Assembly (NCBI GenBank): GCA_020719045.1
Contig: DYQY01000004.1
Coordinates: 88,447-152,446, forward strand
Direction of reading: 5' to 3'
Length of the DNA stretch: 64,000 bases
Origin: Candidatus Termititenax sp.
GTDB taxonomy: Bacteria > Margulisbacteria > Riflemargulisbacteria > GWF2-35-9 > DYQY01
Positions within the stretch are counted from its first letter, which is position 1; each line of letters opens with the position of its first letter. Shown here one piece after another: positions 48,892-59,214 of the stretch. A program made the translations under genes and the position numbers. The notes beneath the pieces are model-generated. The model saw only the letters and a program-made list of their open reading frames with translations. It was not told the DNA's origin and did no database searches.

Positions 48892-49490
48892 AAACTCTTC
48901 TTTAAGTAATTATAGTTTCTAAGAATCTTATCTACATACAATTGGGTACCAACAGTAAACGGAGCACCTGCACTTCGTTTAATAGCATTTATCCCTTGGA
49001 CATAAGAAGCCAATGCATAATTAAGATTACCTTTCCAAATAACCAAATATTCCTTCATCATTCTCGCTTGAGCTCTCGCTCCATCGTCTATACAGGTTGG
49101 GTCTGATATACCATAAGCATCAAAATTAAATGGCATAAACTGACAGATGCCTCTCGCTCCAGAAACAGAAATCGCGTGTCTATCAAACCTTGATTCTTGT
49201 GCTTGTTGAGCTGTTAAAAGCAAAGGATCAACATTAAATTCTTGACCATATTTGATGTTAGCCTCAGCTATCTGAAGAACATCTGTTATAGGCACATTTT
49301 TATTGTAGTCCATAATATAAGTTACTATCTTTTGCTGAAGGTTCGATGATACAATCTCTATTTGATAACTAGTATCATAGGGTAAATACTGGTCATACTC
49401 ACTCTGTCTTATTCCATTTGGTGGTTCATTAACATTATTTAATATAGTAAACAAACTTACAAAAAGTATTAAAATAGTAGACCAAGTCAT
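48888..49490 (-). CDS. Lytic transglycosylase (SLT domain)
   Basis: GQEFNVDPLLLTAQQAQESRFDRHAISVSGARGICQFMPFN; N-terminal hydrophobic segment. Confidence 0.88.
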   Translation of the reverse strand: MTWSTILILFVSLFTILNNVNEPPNGIRQSEYDQYLPYDTSYQIEIVSSNLQQKIVTYIMDYNKNVPITDVLQIAEANIKYGQEFNVDPLLLTAQQAQESRFDRHAISVSGARGICQFMPFNFDAYGISDPTCIDDGARAQARMMKEYLVIWKGNLNYALASYVQGINAIKRSAGAPFTVGTQLYVDKILRNYNYLKKSL

Positions 49491-49493
49491 TAT

Positions 49494-51227
49494 CTATCCC
49501 TTTATTTTTTCTACAAGGAACTGTTTTACTTTTTCAACAGTTAACTCTACTTTTTCATCACCATTCCTAAAACTAAGTTCTACGATCCCTTCTATAGCTC
49601 TTTTACCAATTATTACTCTATATGGAGCACCAATTAAATCTGCATCATTTAATTTAACACCTAGTCGCTCATCCCTATCGTCATATAGCACATCTATGCC
49701 TTTTGCTAATAATTCACTATAAATATCATCGGCCAACTTAACTTGCTCTTCTTTATTCCCGTTTACTGGTAAAACAATAACCTCGAATGGAGCGATACTT
49801 ATTGGCCATAAAGGTCCATTGTCATCATGATACTGCTCAATTGCAGCCATTGCTGTTCTGCCAACACCTATTCCATAACAACCCATAATAAATGGCTGCA
49901 CTTTACCTTGCTGGTCTAAAAATGTAGCATTCATAGACTGAGAATATTTTGTTCCTAGCTTAAATATATGCCCTACTTCTATACCACGTTCTTTCTTATA
50001 AGTTCCTTTAAAGCATGACAAACAAACATCACCTACATTAACAGTTTTAACATCTGCAACCAAGCTATCATCAATAACATAGTCTCTGCCAACATTTGCA
50101 TTCTTTATATGATAGTCCTTTTCATTGGCACCAATAACAGCATTGGTTATCCCAATAATTGAATCATCAATAATTATTTGTACGTCACTTGCTTTAGAAG
50201 AAAATCCCATAAAACCAGGAACAGTCTTAAATACACTAATTATCTCTTCTTCAGAAGCAGGCTCTATCCCTAGAGCATCAAGTCTATTTATAAGCTTAAC
50301 ATCGTTAACTTCATAATCACCACGTATGTATACCATAGCATATTTAGTTTGAACCTTTTCTGGTGCTACTTCTTTATCATATTTATAGGCTACAACTTTT
50401 ATTGTTTTTTCAACACCTACATTTAAAAAACTAGCAACATCCTCGATTGCTTTAATATCAGGAGTATGAACTTTTTCTACCTCTAAACTATCATCACTTT
50501 TATTCGTAACCTTAGTACTAGCTTTCTCAATATTTGCAGCATGATCGCAGGAGGAACAATAAAGTATTTCATCTTCACCTGTTTCTGCGACAATCATAAA
50601 CTCTTGAGATGAATTACCACCTATAGCTCCAGAATCCGCACTTACTACTCTATGATTAAGACCACATCTTCCAAAAATATTACTATATGCCTCATACATG
50701 CCCTTATAAGTAAGGTCTAAACTTTGCTCATCAGCATGAAAGCTATAGGCATCTTTCATGGAAAACTCTCTTGCTCTCATAAGTCCAAACCTTGGTCTTA
50801 TTTCATCACGAAACTTATTCTGAATCTGATAGAAATTAATAGGTAACTGTTTGTAACTTTTTAAATCATCACTTACTAAATCTACAATAACCTCTTCGTG
50901 AGTAGGACCATAACAAAAATCACGACCTGCCCTATCTTTTATTCTAAGTAGCTCTTTACCATACTTAAACCATCTACCACTTTTTTGCCACAACTCAGCA
51001 GGTACCATAGAAGGCATCAATACTTCTACTGCATCCTTCTTATTCATCTCTTCTCTAATGATTCTTTCAACTTTACGAATAACTCTTAACCCTAATGGCA
51101 AATAATCATAAACTCCCGTAGCTATCTTCTTAATATAACCACCTCTCAAAGCTATTGCTTGGCTTGGAATCTCTGCATCTGCAGGATTTTCTCTAAATGT
51201 CGGAATGTAATATTTGCTATATTTCAC
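49494..51227 (-). CDS. proS: Prolyl-tRNA synthetase
   Basis: Class II motifs; GPTHEEVIVDLV; REFSMKDAYSFH; YbaK-like insertion; GCYGIGVGRTAMA. Confidence 0.98.
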   Translation of the reverse strand: MKYSKYYIPTFRENPADAEIPSQAIALRGGYIKKIATGVYDYLPLGLRVIRKVERIIREEMNKKDAVEVLMPSMVPAELWQKSGRWFKYGKELLRIKDRAGRDFCYGPTHEEVIVDLVSDDLKSYKQLPINFYQIQNKFRDEIRPRFGLMRAREFSMKDAYSFHADEQSLDLTYKGMYEAYSNIFGRCGLNHRVVSADSGAIGGNSSQEFMIVAETGEDEILYCSSCDHAANIEKASTKVTNKSDDSLEVEKVHTPDIKAIEDVASFLNVGVEKTIKVVAYKYDKEVAPEKVQTKYAMVYIRGDYEVNDVKLINRLDALGIEPASEEEIISVFKTVPGFMGFSSKASDVQIIIDDSIIGITNAVIGANEKDYHIKNANVGRDYVIDDSLVADVKTVNVGDVCLSCFKGTYKKERGIEVGHIFKLGTKYSQSMNATFLDQQGKVQPFIMGCYGIGVGRTAMAAIEQYHDDNGPLWPISIAPFEVIVLPVNGNKEEQVKLADDIYSELLAKGIDVLYDDRDERLGVKLNDADLIGAPYRVIIGKRAIEGIVELSFRNGDEKVELTVEKVKQFLVEKIKG

Positions 51228-51229
51228 GT

Positions 51230-53149
51230 CTACTCCTTAAGTAAATTTAGTTTACCGCCAGCAAGTATTTGCTCTATTTCCCTATCTGAAAAACCAGCTA
51301 GTAATTCATACTTAGAACCTGTAGAACTCTCCATTACTACGATATCTTTCTTTATCTGCTCTCTAATGTTGTTAAAAGAAAAAACTTCCTCAACATTTAG
51401 CTTATCATAATCACTCTCTTGTTTAAAAACTAAAGGAATAATACCAAAGTTTATTAAGTTAGCACGATGAATTCTTTCAATAGACTTTACCACAACTACT
51501 TTAACACCAAGATACATAGGACAAATAGCAGCATGTTCTCTTGAGGAGCCTTGTCCGTAGCTTAGACCGGTAATAATTAAATTATCATAACCTTCTGATT
51601 TGTTCGCTTTACATTTATCAGCAAACTTTGGCTCAACATCATTAAAAACTGCTTGAGAGTACTTATCTATATTTGAACGGAACTTCAAGAATCTTCCAGC
51701 AGGCATAATATGGTCAGTTGTTATTTTATCTCCTACCTTAACTACTGCCTTTACCGTTATACTTTCAGCCAACTCTTTACTTATTGGAGGAGGACCAATA
51801 TTTGGACCCTTTAGTATCTCAACGCTGTTTCTTTGCTTTTCAGGCAAAGGATTAACAACTAATGAGTTGTTTACCAAAAACTTTGATGGCTGCTTGTAAT
51901 TCACTGTTTCTTTAAAAAACTCTGATGGGTCAGTAATTTTTCCTGTTAAGGCACAAGCAACTGCTGTTTCTGGACTCACTAAGTAAATACCAGCACTGTT
52001 TGTACCACTTCTGCCATAAAAATTACGATTATTCGTTCTAATACTTACTGCATCAGTTGCAGGAGATTGCCCCATACCGATACAAAAACCACAGCTCGAT
52101 TCCAAAACTCTTCCACCAGCTTCAACGATATTTTTCATGAGACCATTTTCAATCATCATTTCAAATACTTGCTTAGAGCCAGGAGCCACACCAAAGGATA
52201 CCTCCGTTGAAACCTGTTTACCTTTTAACAAAGTTGCAACTGTATACAAGTCCTTATACGAACTGTTTGTACAACTTCCTATTAATGCTTGATCAACCTT
52301 CATACCAGCGACCTCAGAAACCTCTTTAACATTATCTGGGGAATGAGGCAAAGCAATCATCGGCTTAAGAGAAGAAAGATTAATTACCAATTCTTTATCG
52401 TATACAGCGTCTTTATCTGCAATTAATTCTACCCAATCCTGTTCTCTGCCCTGCGCTCTTAAAAATTCTTTGGTTATTTCATCTGATGGGAAAATAGAAG
52501 TAGTTACGCCTAACTCAGCGCCCATATTGGTTATTGTTGCTCTTTCTGGCACAGACAAAGTCTTAACACCTGAGCCTGTATACTCAACGATGTATCCTAC
52601 ATTACCTTTTGTGGTAAGTATCTGTAATAACTTCAAAATTAAGTCTTTGGCAGTAACAAAAGGTGACAGGGTTCCTGTAAGTTCAACCTTCAGAACCTTT
52701 GGTCTAGGAACATAAAATGCTCCACCAGCTAAAGCAGTTGCAATGTCTAAACCACCTGCCCCAATAGCAATCATCCCTATTCCGCCGCCTGTTGGTGTGT
52801 GTGAGTCGGAACCCAAAAGAGTCTTGCCTGGCTTACCAAATGTCTCTAAATGTACTTGATGACAAATACCATTTCCAGCCTTAGAAAAGTACAAACCATA
52901 CTTCATCGCAATAGACTGCAAGTATCTGTGGTCATCGGCATTCTCAAACCCATCCTGGATAGTATTGTGGTCTATATAGCTAACAGAAAGTTCTGTAGCA
53001 ATTGTTTTTCTTCCAATAGCTTCAAACTCCAAATAAGCCATTGTGCCTGTAGCATCTTGGGTTAAAGTTTGGTCAATCTTAATCCCTATTTCTTGTTCTC
53101 CGGTATCATCGACAATATGTTTACTAATAATCTTTTCAACTAAATTCAT
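51230..53149 (-). CDS. Aconitate hydratase
   Basis: LLGSDSHTPTGGGIGM, IGSCTNSSY, CGFCIGMGQSP, YGQGSSREHAA. Confidence 0.95.
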   Translation of the reverse strand: MNLVEKIISKHIVDDTGEQEIGIKIDQTLTQDATGTMAYLEFEAIGRKTIATELSVSYIDHNTIQDGFENADDHRYLQSIAMKYGLYFSKAGNGICHQVHLETFGKPGKTLLGSDSHTPTGGGIGMIAIGAGGLDIATALAGGAFYVPRPKVLKVELTGTLSPFVTAKDLILKLLQILTTKGNVGYIVEYTGSGVKTLSVPERATITNMGAELGVTTSIFPSDEITKEFLRAQGREQDWVELIADKDAVYDKELVINLSSLKPMIALPHSPDNVKEVSEVAGMKVDQALIGSCTNSSYKDLYTVATLLKGKQVSTEVSFGVAPGSKQVFEMMIENGLMKNIVEAGGRVLESSCGFCIGMGQSPATDAVSIRTNNRNFYGRSGTNSAGIYLVSPETAVACALTGKITDPSEFFKETVNYKQPSKFLVNNSLVVNPLPEKQRNSVEILKGPNIGPPPISKELAESITVKAVVKVGDKITTDHIMPAGRFLKFRSNIDKYSQAVFNDVEPKFADKCKANKSEGYDNLIITGLSYGQGSSREHAAICPMYLGVKVVVVKSIERIHRANLINFGIIPLVFKQESDYDKLNVEEVFSFNNIREQIKKDIVVMESSTGSKYELLAGFSDREIEQILAGGKLNLLKE

Positions 53150-53153
53150 CTTA

Positions 53154-54962
53154 CTAATCTACCTCGTTTGCAAATTCATCAAAATTAAAATCAATAGCAA
53201 GTATACCAATAATATGATCTGAATCATCAAAGATTGGCGTCGAAACGGTCATAGTTAAATTACCAGTTACCTTGGACATATATATCTCAGCAATATGTGT
53301 TTGCCCATCTTTCATTGGCTCTATAAACCACTCTCTATCAGAAAAGTCTTCATCAAGCATTTTTTCTTCATAGGCTTTTTGATCACACAGCTGCGTAATA
53401 TTCTTACCTATCTTTTTACCATCAATGTTTGTTATAGAAATAAGCTTCATTGCTATGTCTTTTTGTGCAAGCTCATTCAAAATAGGTTCAAAGTCGCTTG
53501 GTATAAGTGATTTAACTTCTGGCATCATTGATGTTTCTTCAATAATTTTCTCTGCTCGCTGAGATATCCTCTCCCTTAGTTCAATATATGTTGTATGAAC
53601 TAGCTCTGGGAAATAGTGTCTTACGGCTTTTTCCATTTCTTGATCAGAAATAGAAGTAATTCTTCCATGGTTATATTCTTCAACAATCCAATCATACACT
53701 TTAATAACCTTAGGATGCTTTTTAGTAAAACCTAAACTCTGAGCTTTTGGATAATTTTTAAAAATCCAGTGGATAACTCCTGCTGTTCCTGTTTTATCCG
53801 TTATACTAACTCCTGGTGCTCTATTTAAAAGAGAAACAGTATCGAAGACGTTGTAAATCTCTTCATTCTTAACCATTCCATCTGCGTGTATACCAGCCTT
53901 AGTTGTATTAAAATCATCACCTATAAAAGGATAATTTCTTGGGAATACATGTCCCAATTCTTTCTCGAAATATTCCTTTAATTCTGTAATAACCGTTGTG
54001 TCTATTCCCATATTATTTCCATATAAGCTTAGGTACTCGAAAATCATACCTTCAGTTGGACAGTTACCAGTTCTCTCTCCTAGACCAAACAACGCACAAT
54101 TTGCGCCTGCTACACCGTGTAACCATGCTTCTGTTGTATTTACTAAAACCTTATGAAAATCATTGTGTCCATGCCATTCTAGCCACTCTGAAGGAACTCC
54201 AGCATCATGCCTAAACGCATGACAAATCTTAGCAACGCCTCTTGGCGCAGTTGCTCCTGGATATGGGACACCATAACCCATCGTATCACAAAGCCTAATC
54301 TTAACTGGCATACCAGCTTGTTTGGACATTTCCATTAATTTTTGAGCAAGAGGTATAGAAAAACCATACAAGTCTGCTCTGGTAATATCTTCAAAATGAC
54401 ATCTTGGAATAATTCCATTTTCTAAAGAATGAGCAACAATATCAACATAGAAGTCGAAAGCTTGCTTCCTGTCCATTTTAAGCTTCATGTAAATATGATA
54501 GTCAGAAACACTTGTCAAAATACCTGTTTCTTTTAAATTAAAAGGCTTAAGCAACTCAAAATCACTTTTCTGTGCTCTTATCCAACCAGTAACCTCTGGA
54601 AACCTTAACCCAAGCTCAAGAACCTTCTCTAATGCTAACTTGTCTTTCTCAGAGTACATGAAAAACTCAGACTGCCTGATAATCCCTTTGTCTCCACTTA
54701 GCTTACTAAGCAAAACATAAATATCTACAATTTGTTTAACAGTAAAAGGCTCACGAGCCTGTTGTCCATCACGAAATGTTGTATCAGATATAAATACTTG
54801 AGTAGGGACATCGTAAGCAATAAGATGGTCATCAAAAACAATCTTTGGCACTTCTGTATAAGGGAAAATATCTCTATACAGCTCAGGCTCGGTCCTGTTC
54901 ACTAATGAGTAATCATTCTGTGTCTTTCTTAAGAAGTTATTATTTCCTTTTTCAAACTGCAT
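53154..54962 (-). CDS. Re-citrate synthase / homocitrate synthase-like enzyme with C-terminal Cache/PDC-like domain
   Basis: HMGL-like TIM barrel (ISDTTFRDGQQAREPFTVKQ, WHGHNDFHKVLVNTTEAWLHGV, FGLGERTGNCPTEG). C-term SDREWFIEPMKDGQTHIAEIYMSKVTGNLTMTVSTPIFDDSDHIIGILAIDFNFDEFA is Cache-like. Confidence 0.85.
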   Translation of the reverse strand: MQFEKGNNNFLRKTQNDYSLVNRTEPELYRDIFPYTEVPKIVFDDHLIAYDVPTQVFISDTTFRDGQQAREPFTVKQIVDIYVLLSKLSGDKGIIRQSEFFMYSEKDKLALEKVLELGLRFPEVTGWIRAQKSDFELLKPFNLKETGILTSVSDYHIYMKLKMDRKQAFDFYVDIVAHSLENGIIPRCHFEDITRADLYGFSIPLAQKLMEMSKQAGMPVKIRLCDTMGYGVPYPGATAPRGVAKICHAFRHDAGVPSEWLEWHGHNDFHKVLVNTTEAWLHGVAGANCALFGLGERTGNCPTEGMIFEYLSLYGNNMGIDTTVITELKEYFEKELGHVFPRNYPFIGDDFNTTKAGIHADGMVKNEEIYNVFDTVSLLNRAPGVSITDKTGTAGVIHWIFKNYPKAQSLGFTKKHPKVIKVYDWIVEEYNHGRITSISDQEMEKAVRHYFPELVHTTYIELRERISQRAEKIIEETSMMPEVKSLIPSDFEPILNELAQKDIAMKLISITNIDGKKIGKNITQLCDQKAYEEKMLDEDFSDREWFIEPMKDGQTHIAEIYMSKVTGNLTMTVSTPIFDDSDHIIGILAIDFNFDEFANEVD

Positions 54963-55080
54963 AATCCGCCTCCACTACTTACAAATTAAGTTCAATCATT
55001 TTATCGTATTTGCTTGCTTTTCACAATAAAAGCATTTGTAAAGACGATTTACGCCCCCCACCCCCTCAACACATACGTCC

Positions 55081-55110
55081 TTGAACGATTGAACTAGAAA
55101 ACGTTATAAT
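55081..55110 (+). promoter_or_regulatory. Promoter with -10 six nt from ATG (leaderless candidate)
   Basis: TTGAAC - 18 nt - TATAAT, then ACTGAT-ATG. Confidence 0.65.
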
Positions 55111-55116
55111 ACTGAT

Positions 55117-55467
55117 ATGAATTTCAAAATAGCTACACTTGAAAAAACACTAGCTTTCTTAGAGCTTTGTGAGCTTTTAGGTGACCCTTATGATTCTATG
55201 GTTAAATTCGCAGTTGATGTTGAACAAGAAACTATCGTTTTTGGTGGAGAAATGCATGCTGATGCAGAGCAAGTCCTATTGGAGCAAGAGTCTAACCAAA
55301 AAGACATTTGGGGAGCCAATCTTTATCCAGAAAGAAACCGTTCAGATTGGCTAGAATACACTTCCCTTATCAATATCCGTCCTACACAAGATAATTTTAG
55401 TATGGAAATTTCCTCTGATGAAATAAAAAACAAAATCAATTCTATTGTTAATAAAGTAGTAAAATAA
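55117..55467 (+). CDS. DUF5674-like protein
   Basis: MVKFAVDVEQETIVFGGEMHADAEQVLLEQESNQKDIWGANLYP...SLINIRPTQ resembles DUF5674. Confidence 0.75.
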   Translation: MNFKIATLEKTLAFLELCELLGDPYDSMVKFAVDVEQETIVFGGEMHADAEQVLLEQESNQKDIWGANLYPERNRSDWLEYTSLINIRPTQDNFSMEISSDEIKNKINSIVNKVVK

Positions 55468-55468
55468 C

Positions 55469-55798
55469 ATGTTACACAAGACACTTACTCAAGGAAAATG
55501 GGATACATATTCAACGATGCAACAGATACTTTCTATTGGAGCAGAAGTTGGAAGAGCAAAGAACGCTATTGCTAAAGATGATCAAAAAGAAACCAGCAAT
55601 TCATACCTTAGAGGAATAGAACTGCTAGAACTAACTGCTGGAGATAAAAAATGGAAAAGTAAGCTTAAAGAAATACTCTACCTTAAAGAATATTTGGCTT
55701 GGCTCTGGATAACTCAAAATACTAATAAAGATATTTGCTACACATTGTATCGCACTCTGTTAGACATAAGTCCTACGACTTATAAGATAAAAATCTAA
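55469..55798 (+). CDS. Hypothetical protein
   Basis: Short ORF in operon between the DUF5674 and recO genes. Confidence 0.7.
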   Translation: MLHKTLTQGKWDTYSTMQQILSIGAEVGRAKNAIAKDDQKETSNSYLRGIELLELTAGDKKWKSKLKEILYLKEYLAWLWITQNTNKDICYTLYRTLLDISPTTYKIKI

Positions 55799-55802
55799 TC
55801 AA

Positions 55803-56327
55803 ATGATTCAAACATTAACAGCTTTCAATCTAAAAACCATTCCCTATTCGGAAAGCAGTTTAATAGTACAAGTTTTCTCAAAAGAACATGGCAAACAATC
55901 ACTGATTGCTAAAGGTGTTAAAAAATCTAAAAATGGCAATCTTGGCAAACTAAATACTTTCTCACTGAATAAATATCACGTTAGAAAAAGTAGCGAACAA
56001 TCCCTTAGAACTATCATTATTATTGAAACAATTAAAACCTATGATGAACTTCAGTCTGACTACAATAAGCTAGAGATTGCTTACGAAGCCTTTTGGACAA
56101 TCAATTCAATTATTCAAGATAATCAGGTATCTGAAGAGCTGTTTACGCTTACAGAGGCTACTCTAAATCAAATAGAAAAAGCATCCACTGAAGAACTTTT
56201 GACTATACTTCCTGAATTCAAGAAAAAAATTCTTATTTGCGAAGGGGTCTTGAATCCAAAAGATAAACACCTTAATATTGATAATATTTTAAAGAATTAT
56301 ATAGGCAAACAAATGGTTAAACTATGA
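55803..56327 (+). CDS. recO: DNA repair protein RecO
   Basis: RecO N-terminal OB fold: NLKTIPYSESSLIVQVFSKEHGKQSLIAKGVKKSK. Confidence 0.88.
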   Translation: MIQTLTAFNLKTIPYSESSLIVQVFSKEHGKQSLIAKGVKKSKNGNLGKLNTFSLNKYHVRKSSEQSLRTIIIIETIKTYDELQSDYNKLEIAYEAFWTINSIIQDNQVSEELFTLTEATLNQIEKASTEELLTILPEFKKKILICEGVLNPKDKHLNIDNILKNYIGKQMVKL

Positions 56328-57481
56328 ATATAGCTTTCTTTTCTGACACATACTTACCTCAAATTAATGGAGTAGTAACTTCTATGGAAATTTTCCGTCA
56401 AACACTAGAGGAAAAAGGTCACAATGTTTATATTTTTTGCCCTCAAACTTCTTTTGGACAAAAAAAAGCTGACCCTAGCTATGTCTTTAGATTTAAGTCT
56501 GCCAAACTATTTTTTCAACCAGAATACAGATTATCTTGGCCATACTCAAGAGCGCTAAGTAAATTCAAGTCATTAAATATCGATATTATTCATACACATA
56601 CACCTTTTACAATGGGTATGCTTGCAGTTTTTCTAGCCCAAATGTACAAAAAACCACTAGTTCACACTTACCACACTCTATTTATGGAGTATATTCACTA
56701 CCTGCCTATCCCTTCTGACTATGCAAAGAACTTTGTAACCTGGGCGAGTAAATCCTTTTGCAACCAGAACCACTTAGTAATAGTACCATCCAGACACATC
56801 AAGGATGAGATTACTGAATATAATGTTGTATCACCTATTGAAATAATCCCAACGGGAATAAACCTCACTGACTATCATAAAATTACGACTGAAGATGCAA
56901 AAGAAAAATATAATTTAGATACAGACAAGTATTTCTATCTTGTAACTATCTCGAGAATGGCAAAAGAAAAAAATATTTCCTTCCTTTTAGATGCCTTTAA
57001 ATTATTAAAAGAAAAACACAGTAATTTAAAACTAATCATGATTGGTGACGGGCCAGAAAGAGAACATCAAGAAGAAAAAGCTAAAGAGCTTGGAATATTT
57101 GACGATATAATTATGACTGGGTACATTGAACGTTCTCTAATCTTCCCTATCCTTAAACTCTCTAAAATATTTATCTTTGCATCCAAAACCGAAACGCAGG
57201 GACTTGTTCTTCTTGAAGCAATGTCCATGAAAATTCCATGTGTAGCAATAGACTCAATGGGTGTATCAGACGTTATGGAAAATAATCAAGGTGGGTTTTT
57301 ATGTAATGATGACCTACATGAATATGCAAATACTGTTTCAACCCTAATTACAGACACCAATCTCTATGCTGAAAAACAAGAAGATGCCTACCAAAGAGCA
57401 ACTCATCTATCCGCAAACAAAATGACGAAAAAACTAATCGAGGCATACGAAAACCTAATTGCAACGAATGACCTCCAATAA
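56324..57481 (+). CDS. Glycosyltransferase family 4
   Basis: MNIAFFSDTYLPQINGVVTSMEIF, HTHTPFTMG, HTYHTLFMEYIHYLP, ETQGLVLLEAMSMKIP. Confidence 0.95.
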   Translation: MNIAFFSDTYLPQINGVVTSMEIFRQTLEEKGHNVYIFCPQTSFGQKKADPSYVFRFKSAKLFFQPEYRLSWPYSRALSKFKSLNIDIIHTHTPFTMGMLAVFLAQMYKKPLVHTYHTLFMEYIHYLPIPSDYAKNFVTWASKSFCNQNHLVIVPSRHIKDEITEYNVVSPIEIIPTGINLTDYHKITTEDAKEKYNLDTDKYFYLVTISRMAKEKNISFLLDAFKLLKEKHSNLKLIMIGDGPEREHQEEKAKELGIFDDIIMTGYIERSLIFPILKLSKIFIFASKTETQGLVLLEAMSMKIPCVAIDSMGVSDVMENNQGGFLCNDDLHEYANTVSTLITDTNLYAEKQEDAYQRATHLSANKMTKKLIEAYENLIATNDLQ

Positions 57482-58130
57482 TTTTCAGCTAAGCTCTAAA
57501 TGTCCACTCTCTTGCCTTAACTGTTCAATAGATAACCAGCATAGCAAAGAACAGATAATTACCAAAATATACTCTTCAAAAAAAAACAGCTTAAATATGT
57601 TCTTTAACTTAACAATAGATAACAAAGACCTTCCAGATATTATAAAAGTAATTAAAGAAAAAGAGCAAAAATTTGGATTATTTTATAATGGTCTAAGTAA
57701 CGAAGAATACCTACAATATAACCCTGACTATATTTTATTCCCACTCTTCTCTACAGTTGCAGAAACCCATGATTTATATACAGGCAAGAAAACCTTTTAT
57801 AGAACTATATCGTTCCTAAATTCCTTACCTAGAAAAATAAAAAAATCAATTATTTTCTTTGTTACTAAAGATAACATTTCAGAAACAACTGAACTCTCAA
57901 GCTTGATGTATTCCTTAAAAACAAAAGCACATATTCAGCCAATATCGTTTTATAGTCAGGATGATTTTGATAAAGAAACGCTATTATATTTACAAAGGAT
58001 TGCTAATCAAAAAAACATATCTCTCTTAGGAGTTGCTAATAAAAAGGCACATTGCATAAATTGGATACAAACAACCAATATTTATCATACTATTTATGAC
58101 AAAATCCGCTATTATTTCTTAAAATTTTGA
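57459..58130 (+). CDS. Small protein with radical-SAM-like CxxxCxxC motif
   Basis: N-terminal LSSKCPLSCLNCSID; 223 aa, rest weakly reminiscent of a shortened radical SAM barrel. Confidence 0.6.
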   Translation: MQRMTSNNFQLSSKCPLSCLNCSIDNQHSKEQIITKIYSSKKNSLNMFFNLTIDNKDLPDIIKVIKEKEQKFGLFYNGLSNEEYLQYNPDYILFPLFSTVAETHDLYTGKKTFYRTISFLNSLPRKIKKSIIFFVTKDNISETTELSSLMYSLKTKAHIQPISFYSQDDFDKETLLYLQRIANQKNISLLGVANKKAHCINWIQTTNIYHTIYDKIRYYFLKF

Positions 58131-58154
58131 ATATGCTAAAAAATATATTATAAT
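58127..58154 (+). promoter_or_regulatory. Promoter with -10 six nt from ATG (leaderless candidate)
   Basis: TTGAAT - 16 nt - TATAAT, then AAGAAT-ATG. Confidence 0.55.
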
Positions 58155-58160
58155 AAGAAT

Positions 58161-59213
58161 ATGATACGAAAACTTAAATTATCATTATTAATTCTACTAG
58201 TCCCAATGATTTTTGCTACTGAAATTTGGTTTACTGTTGATAAAAGTCAGATTGAGGAAATAACCAAAATAACCAAAGAATTTTTCCCTAACGATGAAGT
58301 GAAGTTTTTCTATTGGGATACTGGGCTTAAAGAAATGTCGAAACTAATAAAATCAGGCAAAAAACCAAATGTGCTTTTAACTGGACATACCTTTGTTCCA
58401 TACATTGCCAATATCGACTCACGGTTCGACCATGTTGAGCCTCTATTTTTAGACATCAGAGCATTATACATTTGGGGGTCTCCTGACGTAACACCTGTTA
58501 ATAGATGGCGTGATGTATTGTTTTATGCTCAAAGCCACCCAGACTTTATTGCTTTTCCTCGCACCTGGAGCTCAAATAAATTATATAACTTCTTATCTTT
58601 TTTCAATGACCAGCTTCCATTCTGGATAAGTCAGACCCCTTTCTCTTCGCAGAATATGATTTACACAGTGAAACTAATCTATAAATTAATGGATAACTAC
58701 CCAATGCTCTTTAAAGATAATCCTGAAGAGTCTTTCCTTAAAAAAGAAAACCAATCTATTATTTCTGGAATCTGGATGTTGAATTTACTGAAAAAACAAA
58801 ATGCTACTTTCTCTGTGTTTGACGTCCCAGCATCTCAAAATGGAGTAAGAGGATTTAAGGGTGCATTTGTTGGAATTTACTTTAAAAATGATACCGAAAC
58901 AAAAGCTATTACAGAAAAACTTAGATCTTTTGAGTTCCAAAGTAAAGCTTGGAAAACTATAAATTTACTTCCAACAAACTCAAAGCTAAAAAATTATTTA
59001 CAAACAGCAGATGCTCAACTAAGTAAACTATATGAAATAGCTGACTACTCACCTTGGGCAACCTCTATTGAACCAAAGAAACTTGAAGAAAGAACCAATG
59101 TCCTAAACTTCCTAATAGATAATAAAACTAATTATCAAGCTCTTGATGAAAAAAATATGAATAAATTTTTCAATAATAGTTTATATTTTAAGTTCATGAG
59201 GCTTCTTCACTAG
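58161..59213 (+). CDS. Solitary extracellular solute-binding-like protein
   Basis: Signal peptide (LKLSLLILLVPMIFATEIWF) and SBP_bac_1-like layout; no adjacent permease. Confidence 0.7.
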   Translation: MIRKLKLSLLILLVPMIFATEIWFTVDKSQIEEITKITKEFFPNDEVKFFYWDTGLKEMSKLIKSGKKPNVLLTGHTFVPYIANIDSRFDHVEPLFLDIRALYIWGSPDVTPVNRWRDVLFYAQSHPDFIAFPRTWSSNKLYNFLSFFNDQLPFWISQTPFSSQNMIYTVKLIYKLMDNYPMLFKDNPEESFLKKENQSIISGIWMLNLLKKQNATFSVFDVPASQNGVRGFKGAFVGIYFKNDTETKAITEKLRSFEFQSKAWKTINLLPTNSKLKNYLQTADAQLSKLYEIADYSPWATSIEPKKLEERTNVLNFLIDNKTNYQALDEKNMNKFFNNSLYFKFMRLLH

Positions 59214-59214
59214 A

